A DNA stretch of 64,000 nucleotides from Sipunculus nudus (GCA_026874595.1 CM049321.1:5263479-5327478), one strand, 5' to 3'. Positions 22,034 to 35,200 are shown, counted from the stretch's first letter. A program made the numbers and translations. The notes: generated by a model from the letters alone, not told the origin.

Positions 22034-25000
22034 TTATAGGTGTCTCTTTTATTGTTTGCAGCAGTCCTGCATGTGTCTGTGTAGCGCTAGCATTGTCCGT
22101 TGCCATGGGAGACGCGCGAGCCTGGCCGGCCAACGTGCGGGGTCTGACGTGTAGAAACACAGCGCTCATGCTAATCTGGAACTTTCTGGGCTGGTCGCGC
22201 TGAGCGCGTGTCTTGTAAAGTTCTTTGGGCGTGTATTGTATGTATTGTTGGGTTGTTTTCGATTGTTCGTGAAATAGAAGTTTCTAGAATTTTCGGATGA
22301 AAAGTTATAAGTAGGGGCTGTGTTTTAAAGACGAGGAACGGAGAGAGAAATATTCCAGCGGACATAGAAGAGTGTTAGTCATTTTGTGGACCTTTCCGAT
22401 AATTGCAGCAGTTATAGATCTTCTTCGAAATTTGTAACGGATTTTATATAGTCTTCAGTTTGCATTTGGGATCACTACCAAAACTTCAGTTTTGGATTAC
22501 AACAGATGGATTTTGTGATTGAACTGTACTATTATTCTCTGCGAAGATTTATGTGAATTGTTCACCTTGATTATATGCTTTAAAAGACTTATTGAGCTGT
22601 GACAGTGGTTGTATCCAGGTACTGTACACTTTATTTATTATACTGTGTAATTGTATTGATTTAGTGTATTGTCATGTTAGTGTTGTTTTAAGAATAAATA
22701 ATAATCATTTGTTAACAAACTAGATGTGTCGGAACGACACGAATGCCCCCGCCTTGGGCAAATTAGAAACATTTGTAAAATTTGCAAAATTTTTTAAGTT
22801 CAGGAGGTGTCGTATGGTCAAAAGTAGGTCAACAAGGGCAAAATGCAAACTCGATTTGTAACGGGTCATTATCAAGCAACACACCAAAAATCATGCCAGT
22901 ATATGCAGGCATTGTGAAAAAAAGTCCATACATGTGCATTTTCCATAAAATTTCTGTCTTTCATGAAATTTTCTATGTTTAGGATCAGTAAAACAATCAA
23001 AAGTAGGTCAACCAGGATGAAACGCAAACTCGATCTGTAACTGTCATTATCTGCCCACACAAAAAAAATCAGGGTGGTATCTGCAGGCATTGAGGAAAAA
23101 AAGTCAGTACATATGCATTTGTTATGAAAATTTATATTTTTCATGAAACTTTCTATGTTCAGGAGCAGTCAAATGGTCAAAAGTAGGTCAACTGAGACAA
23201 AACAAGAACTCGATCTGTAACTGGTCATTATCTGCCTACACACAAAAAATCAGGCCCATATCTGCAGGCACTGCGAAAAAAAGTCCATACATGTGCACCT
23301 TTTTTTATGAAATTTTCTATGTTAGAGCACCGTCAAACGGTCAAAAATAGGTCAACTGGGACAAAACGTGAACTCCATCTGTAACTGGTCAATATCTGCC
23401 GACACACCAAAATTCAGGCCAATATCTGCAGGCATTGCGAAAAAACGTCTGTACATGTGTATTTGTCATGAAATTTCATATTTTTCATGAAATTTTCTAT
23501 GTTCAGGAGCCGTAAAACGGTCAAAAGCAAGTCAACCGGGACGAAACGCGAACTCGATCTGTAACTGGTCTATATCTGCCCACACACCAAAAATTAGGCC
23601 AATATCTGCAGGCATTGCGAAATAAAGTCCGTACATGTGTATCTGTCATGAATATTTCTATTTTTCATGAAAATTTCTAAGTTTAGGAGCCGTAAAACGG
23701 TCAAAAGTAGGTCAACCAGGACGAAACACGAACTCGATCTGTAACTGGTCTATATCTGTCCACACACCAAAAATCAGGCCAATATCTGCAGGCACTGAGA
23801 AAAAAAAACGTACATGTGTATTTGTCATGAAATTTCGTATTTTTCATGAAATTTTCTATGTTCAGGAGCCGTAAAACGGTCAAAAGTAGGTCAACCAGGA
23901 CGAAATGCGAACTCGATCTGTAACTGGTCTATATCTGCTCACACACCGAAATTCAGGCCAATATCTGCAGGCATTGCGAAAAAAAAGTCCGTACATGTGT
24001 ATCTGTCATGAATATTTCTATTTTTCATGAAATTTTCTAAGTTTAGGAGCCGTAAAACGGTCAAAAGTAGGTCAACCGTGACGAAACGCAAACTCGATCT
24101 GTAACTGGTCTATATCTGCTCACACACCAAAAATCAGGCCAATATCTGCAGGCACTGCGAAAAAAAAGTCCGTACATGTGTATCTGTCATGAATATTTCT
24201 ATTTTTCATGAAATTTTCTAAGTTTAGGAGCCGTAAAACGGTCAAAAGTAGGTCAACCAGGACGAAACGCGAACTCGATCTGTAACTGGTCTATATCTGC
24301 TCACACATAAAAAATCAGGCCAATATCTGCAGGCATTGCGAAAAAAAGTCCGTACATGTGTATCTGTCATGAATATTTCTATTTTTCATGAAATTTTCTA
24401 AGTTTAGGAGCCGTAAAACGGTCAAAAGTAGGTCAACCGTGACGAAACGCGAACTCGATCTGTAACTGGTCTATATCTGCTCAAACACCAAAAATCAGGC
24501 CAATATCTGCAGGCACTGCGAAAAAAAAGTCCGTACATGTGTATCTGTCATGAATATTTCTATTTTTCATGAAATTTTCTAAGTTTAGGAGCCGTAAAAC
24601 GGTCAAAAGTAGGTCAACCAGAATGAAACGCGAACTCGATCTGTAACTGGTCTATATCTGCTCACACATCAAAAATCAGGCCAATATCTGCAGGCATTGC
24701 GAAAAAAAGTCCGTACATGTGTATCTGTCATGAATATTTCTATTTTTCATGAAATTTTCTAAGTTTAGGAGCCGTAAAACGGTCAAAAGTAGGTCAACCG
24801 GGACGAAACGCGAACTCGATCTGTAACTGGTCTATATCTGCCCACACACCAATATCTGCAGGCATTGCGAAAAAAGTCCGTACAACTGTTTGATTTCGGA
24901 ATGACGGAATGACGGAATGACGGACATGGGTAAAACTATATGCCCCGGCCACTTTGTGGCGGGGGCATAAAAAAAACACTGACTTCTTTATTCATTCCCC

Positions 25001-25107
25001 TAGACATTTAACGCTGCCTAGTGTTACAGAATCTGCTTTATTTATCTCCATAACAAAATTTATGCTCGTCACGACTACGTGATTTGTTGATATTAGGTTC
25101 CGTAACA
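22032..25107 (+). mobile_element. 861-bp-family solo LTR, interrupted by a nested element
   Basis: The left part (22032-22719) runs through TATA-like GTTATAAGTAGGGGCTG to AGAATAAATAATAATC. The right part resumes at AAAAAAACACTGACTTC and ends CCGTAACA. The first base is C where the other copies have T. The split point is an A-run that is continuous in the units 2 and 3 copies. Confidence 0.7.
22720..24968. mobile_element. Non-autonomous element with ~180-bp internal tandem repeats
   Basis: The insertion is defined by comparison with the empty sites at about 32094 and 39207. It carries 11-bp inverted repeats, ATGCCCCCGCC (22742-22752) and GGCGGGGGCAT (24958-24968). At the left tip is a small hairpin GTGTCG-GAA-CGACAC, and at the right end a hairpin GCCAC-TTT-GTGGC. 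About twelve tandem copies of a ~180-bp unit fill the middle (22795-24890), each with GGTCAAAAGTAGGTCAAC, ACTCGATCTGTAACTGGTC and ATATCTGCAGGCA. A GGAATGAC triplet repeat lies just before the right end. It has no coding capacity. The layout recalls the tandem-repeat non-autonomous elements known in bivalves; the transposase class cannot be assigned. Confidence 0.75.
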
Positions 25108-25619
25108 ATATACATAAATATATATATATGTACGTGTGTATGTATGTGCGCTATTTTTTAAATATAAATCCATTAAAATGTAAAATGTATTATGATATAA
25201 ACTTGTAATTACAAAAAGATTCTTCAAGTTTAGCTCAAAAGGTTCATTCTACAGAAAACGACCCAATTCATGAAAATGTCTGTCCCGAGCATTCACAGTA
25301 CTCTAGTACATATAATCATCAGCTATTGCGCTTTTTTGGGGTTGAATTTAAGATTCCTTTATTTTCATTTTAATTTGAGGTTATTTATTAAGCTAAGTTA
25401 TATCTGAAATGCTTAACCCCCTTATTGTTCAATGGTCATCAAAAAGTATACTTGGCCACATGTTGAATAAATAACTGATTATCCTCATATAAAAAAATGT
25501 TAAGTTCTAGGATTTTTTTTCCACTTTTTTACATATAATATTATCGTTCCTTAAAAACTTTTACAAGTTTCTTAATATTCCATCTATTTTTTCACTTTAA
25601 ATTCTATCAAAATTCATGT

Positions 25620-26790
25620 CCCCAGATTTTTTTCAACACCGATCGCCTTGGTACTATGTTGATTGATTACTCCATCTTAAAACCCACCTAAGTTGAACCA
25701 ACGTCACAGAATAACTCTATAACCCATCCTTAACGGTATGTATTGTGTTCTTTTTAAAACCAAAAAATTCAATAAAAAAATGTCCGTATATTTATTGCTC
25801 CTCAACACCGTTACCTAAATTTTTCCAAAATGGTGGAAGTAGGAATGCTTTTCTACTGTTGGAATTTAGCTTATACTTTCTAAAGTCAAATATACTAGAA
25901 ATGAGTACTAGATATTCTAGTACTAGATGTTCTAGCTGTTGGCTCACAAATTTCACACAATTTATAAGTTCTGTAGAGTGCAAGCCGGACATCAGCTACC
26001 GCGTGAATTTAATTTGAACCAACGAAAAAAAACAACGAACAGAAGACCCGCAAGCACAGCTCGGGATAAAGCACAGATGGCTAGGTTGGCAAACATTTCA
26101 TATATTGAGCTGATCAACACCTAATTTAACACCAACTCAAACATAAACATATCATAAATAAATATTTCATACTAACCATACTCCTGTGCAGATAATAAGA
26201 GGAAAGTTAAAAACTCACGATAACTACCTTTGTATGACCCGTCTCTCTTCAGTGTACTAACTAGTTGTGATAATCAATAGCTAATTACATGCAAGTGTCT
26301 ACTGCGTGTGACGTCACACTGGTGGTATTACTGGGACGCGGATGTTATTTTCCACGATCTGCTGTCTATGACAAACGCTTTCCACTCGGCACTTATGAGT
26401 TTAAAAAAAATTCTTATATCCTAATGACAAATCAGTAAATAGAGTGCAATGGTTTTACCTCATGACTTTGCTCAAATCATATGCCCGGGGGGTATATATC
26501 CCCGACATTTTAGCGGGGGGGGGGGGGGTGTAATCGCCTCCCCCTGATATTCAGAGACAATTTTTTTATATGTATAAGAAATGAAATATTAATTACAAGA
26601 TTTTTAGACTTTGGTTCCATTTCTGAGTTTAATATGAAATATATATCTAAAACTTGGTTTAGAATAAACATATATATACATATACAGGAAACAAAATATT
26701 TTTTTTTCAAAACTTGTACTTAATTGTAAAATATTTGAAATGTGTCAGACAATAATATATATATATGTGTATATGTGTGTGTGTATTTTG
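25620..26790. other. Unit 1 AT-rich spacer, no gene
   Basis: Present in all three units (unit 2 from about 32740, unit 3 from about 39860). It holds a TCTAGTACTAGA-type palindromic cluster (about 25903-25935), a CGTGTGACGTCACAC palindrome near 26306, and a G-run at 26514-26528 that differs in length between units. Short overlapping frames on both strands (25745-26124) are conserved only because the DNA is; units 1 and 2 are identical here. Confidence 0.5.
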
Positions 26791-26794
26791 TTGA

Positions 26795-28400
26795 ATCCCC
26801 AGACAAAGTCGGGGGGTAATATGGTTATGGCACAGTCGCGCTGCCGCCGCCGCAGAGATTTCTTTAAGGCGAGATAACTCAAACAATTTTTTTCACCGAT
26901 CTTTACCAAACTGCTCATATCTCATGTGCATGCATAGATATGAGTGAAAGGACGAAGCCAATTAAAATGGGGTCATGACCTTTACGAAGAGAGTGACCTT
27001 AACCTTGAAAAGGTCCATTAATGGGGAAATCACAAAAATTCTTAAATATGCCAAGAAATATTACATGTATTGATAAAAAAATCAAGTTGACCGAAGATCT
27101 TTGATAGTGTTGTCATGAACCGGGAACTGGTGGCGCAACCTATTATCATTTTTCTTGTTTTCGTGTCGTTTTATACCCCAATCATTGCAACTTGACTGTA
27201 CTGTTAGCATTAAAAGTCAAAAACTAATGGACAGATTTCTTTCATATTATGCATATACATAGGTATGGGTTATAGGATGATGTATATTTAAACTTGGGGT
27301 TGTGACCCTTCCTATGAGAGTGTCCTTGAACTTGAATATTGCCATATATGGTGAAAATCACAGAAAATCATAAATATATCAATAAGGGATGCATGGAATG
27401 GTCCGAAAATCATATTGACCGACAATATTGGAAAGCTTTGTCTTCTGTGGAAGAAAGGTGCCGCCTTGTATCCTTTCCTTGTTTTTGCGCCTTCTAATAC
27501 CCAATCATTGCAACTTGACAGTGATGTGAGCATTATAAGTCAAACACTAATGGTCAGATTGGGCTAAAATGATCTGGTCCGTTTATCTTGGATACCTCCA
27601 TCTCGTATTCAAAACTGGTTGGGCCATCTGCAAAGATTTTTGTGTGGCGTCCATCCGTACATTTGCTTTAAGTGAAATTGCTCATATCTCAGGAGTGGTT
27701 TGATCCGAAATTTGGCATGTACTTCCATCTTGAAGAGTTTTCTGATCAACTAGACAGGTGGCGCCACCTATCTTACCGTTTTCATAGTAAAATTAAAGCC
27801 CTTTTCTTAGGAAGGATTTGCCGGTTTGGCCTGAAATTTTGCTTGTCCATAGATCTTGGATACCTCCATCTCATGTTCAGGACTGGTGATGCCATCTGCA
27901 ATCCTTTCATGTGGCGTCCGTCCGTACATTTGCTGTAGGTGAAAATTTCTCATATCTGAGGGATCGTTCAATGTGTTGGTCTAAAATTTGGCATGTTCAT
28001 CAATCTTGGAGAGTTTTCTTATCAACAAGACAGGTGGCGCCACCTCCCTTACTTGTTTTATAGTGTAAAGTAGTCTCCTTTTCTCAAGAGCGACTCACCA
28101 TATTGAACTCCATTTTTGGTGAAAAAAACTTGTTTCTAAAGTTCAAAGAAGGAAGAAACCATGGTTGCTTGCCAAGTGTCAGTATATGCTGCTGAAGATG
28201 GGGGCCTATTCTCAAGGGGGGGGGGGGTTACTGTGATCGGGGATACTATATTTCTATGCCAAGAAATATCTAGTTTTTATATATATGTTTATAAAAAAGT
28301 TGTCGCAACTTTCATTGCCTTCCCAGGCCTGCGATTCACCCCCCCCCCCCCATCTTATCATGAGAAAAAAAGAAAACATCTCTTTATCTAAGCAATGAGA
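26795..28400. repeat. Non-coding repeat with GGTGGCGCCACC motifs (unit 1 copy)
   Basis: Starts at the small inverted repeat CCCCAGAC-AAA-GTCGGGG. It contains imperfect internal duplications: ATCATTGCAACTTGAC at about 27181 and 27503; TGGCGTCCRTCCGTACATTTGCT at about 27645 and 27912; ACAGGTGGCGCCACCT at about 27753 and 28030. Near the end a G-run (28216) and a C-run (28339) lie about 120 bp apart. Counterparts are at about 33920-35530 and 41040-42640. It resembles a degraded mobile element, but no coding domain was seen. Confidence 0.6.
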
Positions 28401-29334
28401 CGATGTATCATCAATGTAAAAGATTGTTTAAGTTTACAAATATTAGTAATTTCGTTTATATTCGTTATATATCGTTTCTATTTTTAGCAATATTCTCAGA
28501 GGAACCGTGAAAAGTGCTTTTTATGACATTATCTACTCCTTTCTAACTTTCTAACATTTTGCTGAAAATTTTAAGTTAATTTAATTGTAATCTATGTTGC
28601 TCGCCATCTGCCTATCTGACCAATCTTAAGATGGTTCAGACCCAATAACTGATCATGATCTACCGGCGTATGCATACAGGCTGGAATAAAAAAAAAAGAA
28701 TAAAAATTAAATAAATGCTCCTTTGTGATCCCCGTATTACATTAACTATATATTTTAAACAGATTCCCTGATCTACCGATAAGCACCAACAGCTTTGCTG
28801 GATCCATTAAGCTATTCAATTTTTAACACCCCAGTCCCCACAAAGGGACTGTTAATACAAACAAATGTTCATAAATGTATACCAATTTAAACGTGTACCA
28901 ATTTAGACCAAGACTAGCGTAATAATGTATTTCTTTCTTCGTTAAAGTTAATATTAATAGTATAGATGCTGTATTGTATGTAGGAAGTTTTTGAACGGTG
29001 GAACGTCTAAAACCGTTAATGGTTTTATATCTTGTTCATTGAATTGTTTATTTGTATGATTATTTATTTAACAATACATCTACTGTTATGTCTTTGTTTA
29101 CTGTTTATATAACAAAACTATATAATGCATAAGTATATAATGCAATTATATTATATAATCCATAATCACATTTTTTAGGAGGACCGAATAGAAAGAGCAG
29201 AAATTCATGTCTCCTAATAGTATAAAGGATTTGATATTTTTTACAATATAATTAAAAAAAAATCTTATTTTTTTATTTCATATAATCTGTATCCATGTTT
29301 ATATTGTTGTGGACCTCTTAAGCCCAGCCCGTCA
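28401..29334. other. AT-rich spacer, no gene
   Basis: Non-coding sequence preceding the minisatellite. It repeats almost unchanged at about 35540-36478 and 42655-43590. Confidence 0.5.
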
Positions 29335-30095
29335 TGTCTTCCATGTGGATCGCCCCCTTCTGTTTGGACGTCGTCTCATGGATCGCCCCCTTCTGTATGA
29401 ACGTCGTCTCATGGATCGCCCCCTATCGTTTGGACGTCATCTCATGGGTCGCCCCCGTCTGTTTGGACGTCGTCTCATGGATCGCCCCCTTCTGTATGGA
29501 CGTCGACTCATGGATCGCCCTCTTATGTTTGGATGTCGTCTCATGGATCGCCCCCTTCTGTTTGGACGTCGTCTCATGGATCGTCCCCTTCTGTTTGAAG
29601 TCGTCTCATGGATCGCCCCCTTCTGTTTGGACGTCATCTCATGGATCGCCCCTTTCTGTTTGGACGTCGTCTCATGGATCACCCCTTCTGTTTGGACGTC
29701 GTCTCATGGATCACCCCCTTCTGTTTGGACGTCGTCTCATGGATCGCCCCCGTCTGTTTGGACGTCGTCTCATGGATCGCCCCCTTCTGTATGGACGTCG
29801 TTTAATGGATCGCCCTCTTATGTTTGGATGTCGTCTCATGGATCAATCCCTTCTGTTTGGACATCGTCTCATGGATAGCCCCCTTATGTTTGAAGTCGTC
29901 TCATGGATCGCCCCCTTCTGTTTGGACGTCGTCTCATGGATCGTCCCCTTCTGTTTGGACGTCATCTCATGGATCGCCCCCTTCTGTTTGGACGTCGTCT
30001 CATGGATCACCCCTTCTGTTTGGACGTCGTCTCATGGATCACCCCCTTCTGTTTGGACGTCGTCTTATGGATCGCCCCCTTCTGTTTGGACGTCC
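29335..30095 (+). repeat. 33-bp GC-rich minisatellite, about 23 units (unit 1)
   Basis: The consensus runs GGATCGCCCCC, TTCTGTTTG, GACGTCGTCTCAT. Variants include units shortened by 1 or 3 bases. Variant types recur in the same order about 297 bp (nine units) apart, so there is a higher-order repeat. Since 33 is a multiple of three and the motif has no stop, all three forward frames and one reverse frame stay open (up to 262 codons), giving 11-residue repeats such as MDRPLLFGRRL and WIAPFCLDVVS. I treat this as non-coding satellite, not a gene. Confidence 0.9.
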
Positions 30096-30627
30096 TCTCA
30101 TTTTTTGCGATCTCGCGGATGAAAGATAATTACACAAAATAAAAAATCATTATTATATGAAATAATTATCCATATAATAAATACGGAGTTGGGTTTTTTT
30201 TCTGGACCACGGTTTGCCTGTTTCCTTTCTGATTTGACTCTCCAAATTCGGCAGATGTATCGGTGGTGTGCTCTCCTAGGACTAGTTTGTTTTATTTTGC
30301 GGGATTAGGCCCTATTAAGTAATACAAAAATATTTAAAAATAACACAGTATACTGCGATTGGCTTCTTATTCGCGGTTTTATAATTTCGCGGTCATCACA
30401 GTTTCAGTGTTTCGTGAGGTTTCATTTTTTGCGATCTCGCCAGATGAAAAATAATTAAACAAAATAAACCATTATTATATGAAATAATTATATAATACAT
30501 TACGTGCGCAAAATCTTAATAGGTGAACATCGAAATCTTTTAAAATATATTACTTTTTGAACATGCATACAAGATCATTTATATTTCGATTTGCAGTCCA
30601 CCTTGGGCCGCATGTTCAGATATCGTT

Positions 30628-30630
<3 letters not shown>

Positions 30631-30701
<71 letters not shown>

Positions 30702-30821
30702 ATTATTATTAAAGTCTATTTTTACTGAAAGAAAAATATTGAAATATACAGAAAAAATTATTATCAATATTGTGAAAATCTTACACTTGACCTATATATA
30801 TATAATTTCGGCCACTATTGA

Positions 30822-30876
<55 letters not shown>
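30631..30876. repeat. TA, then TC/CA microsatellites (unit 2)
   Basis: A 66-bp TA block at 30632-30697 (36 bp in unit 3 at 37775-37810), and a TC-to-CA compound run at about 30826-30876 with a counterpart at about 37937-37988. In unit 1 this part is diverged. Confidence 0.9.
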
Positions 30877-31325
30877 TATATACACACGCCACTGCTCTCT
30901 TCAGTACGACTGGTGTAGCGACTCAATCTAAGCCTTGTTTTTCGCTGCTAATAACTCTTCATGGCAATATTATTTTAGTCAACTTCCTGGTTGGTGTATG
31001 GTCAAACTGACGCAGAAGCAGTGAACCGTTCATTTCCGCCTGAATGAGTCTTCTGTGAGAATGTTCACACGTGAAAAAAGAAAGTGTGATAATGACCGTA
31101 TAAAGCATAAAGCTTGTGGTTTATTTTACATTGATGATCTGTGGAACTATGAACTTACGTTACATTTTGTTATTTTAAACATACAATCTGTGTTCGTCAG
31201 CGTACAAAATAATGATCCGAAATTAGTAATAAAATTAATATAAGAGACTTCAACACAATTCAAATGTAAAGACAAAGAATATTAATCGTACCTAAATGAA
31301 TTTTCATAAAAGTGATAATTGTTAT

Positions 31326-31366
<41 letters not shown>

Positions 31367-31375
31367 CACATATAT

Positions 31376-32236
31376 TGTTACAGGTGTCTCTATTGTGTGC
31401 AGCAGTCCTGCATGTGTCTGTGTAGCGCTAGCATTGTCCGTTGCCATGGGAGACGCGCGAGCCTGGCCGGCCAACCTGCGGGGTCTGACGTGTAGAAACA
31501 CAGCGCTCATGCTAATCTGGAACTTTCTGGGCTGGTCGCGCTGAGCGCGTGTCTTGTAAAGTTCTTTGGGCGTGTGTATTATGTATTGTTGGGTTGTTTT
31601 GAATTGTTCCTGAAATAGAAGTTTCTAGAATTTTCGGATGAAAAGTTATAAGTAGGGGCTGTGTTTTAAAGCCGAGGAGAGGAGAGAGAAATATTCCAGC
31701 GGACATGAGTGTGAGTCATTTTGTGGATCTTTCCGATAATTGCAGCAGTTATAGATCTTCTTCGAAATTTGTAACGGATTTTATATAGTCTTCAGTTTGC
31801 ATTTGGGATCACTACCAAAACTCCAGTTTTGGATTACAACATGATTGACTTTGTGATTGAACTGGACTATTATTCTCTGAGAAGATTTATGTGAACTGTT
31901 CACCTTGATTATATGCTTTAAAGGACTTATTGAGCTGTGACAGTGCTGGTATCATGGTACTGTACACTTTATTTATTATACTGTGTAATTGTATTGGTTT
32001 GCTGTTGTACTGTTGTAATACTGTGTAATTGTATTGATTTAGTGTATTGTCATGTTAGTGTTGTTTTAAGAATAAATAATTATTATTTGTTAACAAAAAA
32101 AAAACACTGACTTCTTTATTCATTCCCCTAGACATTTAACGCTGCCTAGTGTTACAGAATCTGCTTTATTTATCTTCATAACAAAATTTATGCTCGTCAC
32201 GACTACGTGATTTGTTCGATATTAGGTTCCGTAACA
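31376..32236 (+). mobile_element. Solo LTR, 861-bp family (unit 2)
   Basis: Begins TGTTACAGG and ends CCGTAACA, with inverted termini TGTTAC/GTAACA. The order is U3, TATA-like GTTATAAGTAGGGGCTG (about 31646), AGAATAAATAATTATT (about 32069), then a U5-like end. It is exactly 861 bp, the same as the diverged copy at 145-1005. It keeps the uninterrupted A-run where unit 1 carries the nested element. Confidence 0.7.
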
Positions 32237-35200
32237 ATATACATATATATATGTACGTGTGTGTATGTATGTGCGCTAGTATTTAAATATAAATCCATTA
32301 AAATGTAAAATGTATTCTGATATAAACTTGTTAATACAAAAAGGTTCTTCAAGTTTGGCTCAAAAGGTTCATTCTACAGAAAACGACCCAATTCATGAAA
32401 ATGTCTGTACCGAGCATTCGCAGTACTTTAGTACATATATTCATCAGCTCTTGCGCTTTTGGGGTTGAATTTAAGATTCCTTTATTTTCATTTTAGTCTG
32501 AGGTTTTTTATTAAGCTAAGTTATATCTGAAATGCTAACCCCGTTATTGTTCAATGGTCATCAAAAAGTATACTTGGTCACATGTTGAATAAATAACTGA
32601 TTATCCTCTTATATAAAAAAAAAATGTTAAGTTCTAGGATTTTTTTCACTTTTACCATATAATATTATCGTTCCTTAAAAACTTTTACAAGTTTCTTAAT
32701 ATTCCTCTATTTTTTCACTTTAAATTCTATCAAAATTCATGTCCCCAGATTTTTTTCAACACCGATCGCCTTGGTACTATGTTGATTGATTACTCCATCT
32801 TAAAACCCACCTAAGTTGAACCAACGTCACAGAATAACTCTATAACCCATCCTTAACGGTATGTATTGTGTTCTTTTTAAAACCAAAAAATTCAATAAAA
32901 AAATGTCCGTATATTTATTGCTCCTCAACACCGTTACCTAAATTTTTCCAAAATGGTGGAAGTAGGAATGCTTTTCTACTGTTGGAATTTAGCTTATACT
33001 TTCTAAAGTCAAATATACTAGAAATGAGTACTAGATATTCTAGTACTAGATGTTCTAGCTGTTGGCTCACAAATTTCACACAATTTATAAGTTCTGTAGA
33101 GTGCAAGCCGGACATCAGCTACCGCGTGAATTTAATTTGAACCAACGAAAAAAAACAACGAACAGAAGACCCGCAAGCACAGCTCGGGATAAAGCACAGA
33201 TGGCTAGGTTGGCAAACATTTCATATATTGAGCTGATCAACACCTAATTTAACACCAACTCAAACATAAACATATCATAAATAAATATTTCATACTAACC
33301 ATACTCCTGTGCAGATAATAAGAGGAAAGTTAAAAACTCACGATAACTACCTTTGTATGACCCGTCTCTCTTCAGTGTACTAACTAGTTGTGATAATCAA
33401 TAGCTAATTACATGCAAGTGTCTACTGCGTGTGACGTCACACTGGTGGTATTACTGGGACGCGGATGTTATTTTCCACGATCTGCTGTCTATGACAAACG
33501 CTTTCCACTCGGCACTTATGAGTTTAAAAAAAATTCTTATATCCTAATGACAAATCAGTAAATAGAGTGCAATGGTTTTACCTCATGACTTTGCTCAAAT
33601 CATATGCCCGGGGGGTATATATCCCCGACATTTTAGCGGGGGGGGGGGGGGGTGTAATCGCCTCCCCCTGATATTCAGAGACAATTTTTTTATATGTATA
33701 AGAAATGAAATATTAATTACAAGATTTTTAGACTTTGGTTCCATTTCTGAGTTTAATATGAAATATATATCTAAAACTTGGTTTAGAATAAACATATATA
33801 TACATATACAGGAAACAAAATATTTTTTTTTCAAAACTTGTACTTAATTGTAAAATATTTGAAATGTGTCAGACAATAATATATATATATGTGTATATGT
33901 GTGTGTGTATTTTGTTGAATCCCCAGACAAAGTCGGGGGGTAATATGGTTATGGCACAGTCGCGCTGCCGCCGCCGCAGAGATTTCTTTAAGGCGAGATA
34001 ACTCAAACAATTTTTTTCACCGATCTTTACCAAACTGCTCATATCTCATGTGCATGCATAGATATGAGTGAAAGGACGAAGCCAATTAAAATGGGGTCAT
34101 GACCTTTACGAAGAGAGTGACCTTAACCTTGAAAAGGTCCATTAATGGGGAAATCACAAAAATTCTTAAATATGCCAAGAAATATTACATGTATTGATAA
34201 AAAAATCAAGTTGACCGAAGATCTTTGATAGTGTTGTCATGAACCGGGAACTGGTGGCGCAACCTATTATCATTTTTCTTGTTTTCGTGTCGTTTTATAC
34301 CCCAATCATTGCAACTTGACTGTACTGTTAGCATTAAAAGTCAAAAACTAATGGACAGATTTCTTTCATATTATGCATATACATAGGTATGGGTTATAGG
34401 ATGATGTATATTTAAACTTGGGATTGTGACCCTTCCTATGAGAGTGACCTTGACCTTGAATATTGCCATATATGGTGAAAATCACAGAAAATCATAAATA
34501 TATCAATAAGGGATGCATGGAATGGTCCGAAAATCATATTGACCGACGATATTGGAAAGCTTTGTCTTCTGTGGAAGAAAGGTGGCGCCATGTGTCCTTT
34601 TCTTGTTTTTGCGCCTTCTAATACCCAATCATTGCAACTTGACAGTGATGTGAGCATTATAAGTCAAACACTAATGGTCAGATTAGGCTAAAATGATCTG
34701 GTCCGTTTATCTTGGATACCTCCATCTCGTATTCAAAACTGGTTGGGCCATCTGCAAAGATTTTTGTGTGGCGTCCATCCGTACATTTGCTTTAAGTGAA
34801 ATTGCTCATATCTCAGGAGTGGTTTGATATATTGATCCGAAATTTGGCATGTACTTCCATCTTGAAGAGTTTTCTGATCAACTAGACAGGTGGCGCCACC
34901 TATCTTACCGTTTTCATAGTAAAATTAAAGCCCTTTTCTTAGGAAGGATTTGCCGTTTGGCCTGAAATTTTGCTTGTCCATAGATCTTGGATACCTCCAT
35001 CTCATGTTCAGGACTGGTGATGCCATCTGCAATCCTTTCATGTGGCGTCCGTCCGTACATTTGCTGTAGGTGAAAATTTCTCATATCTGAGGGATCGTTC
35101 AATGTGTTGGTCTAAAATTTGGCATGTTCATCAATCTTGGAGAGTTTTCTTATCAACAAGACAGGTGGCGCCACCTCCCTTACTTGTTTTATAGTGTAAA

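Larger units (their letters stand above)
21207..30342 (+). repeat. Tandem segmental duplication, unit 1
   Basis: First of three head-to-tail units sharing the order ACACAGTATACTGCGATTGG.., LTR, AT-rich spacer, GGTGGCGCCACC repeat, 33-bp minisatellite, GCGGGATTAGGCCC. It is 9.1 kb because a 2.25-kb element sits in its LTR. Its first ~4.4 kb differs noticeably from units 2 and 3. From about 25600 it is nearly identical to unit 2. No gene was recognised in the unit. Confidence 0.9.

Noticed and set aside
22795-24890. CRISPR-like array
   Set aside because: The repeats are ~180 bp, contiguous, have no spacers, and lie inside a eukaryotic mobile element.
25792-25992. 66-codon minus-strand frame present in all three array units
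   Set aside because: Conservation follows from recent duplication. Changes in unit 3 include amino-acid replacements, and no family is recognised.
29309-30142. Overlapping plus-strand open frames of 189 and 262 codons and a minus-strand frame of 81 codons, repeated at 36453 and 43565
   Set aside because: They exist because a 33-bp repeat lacks stops in several frames. There is no start context, no non-repetitive domain, and 1-bp indels shift frames without apparent selection.
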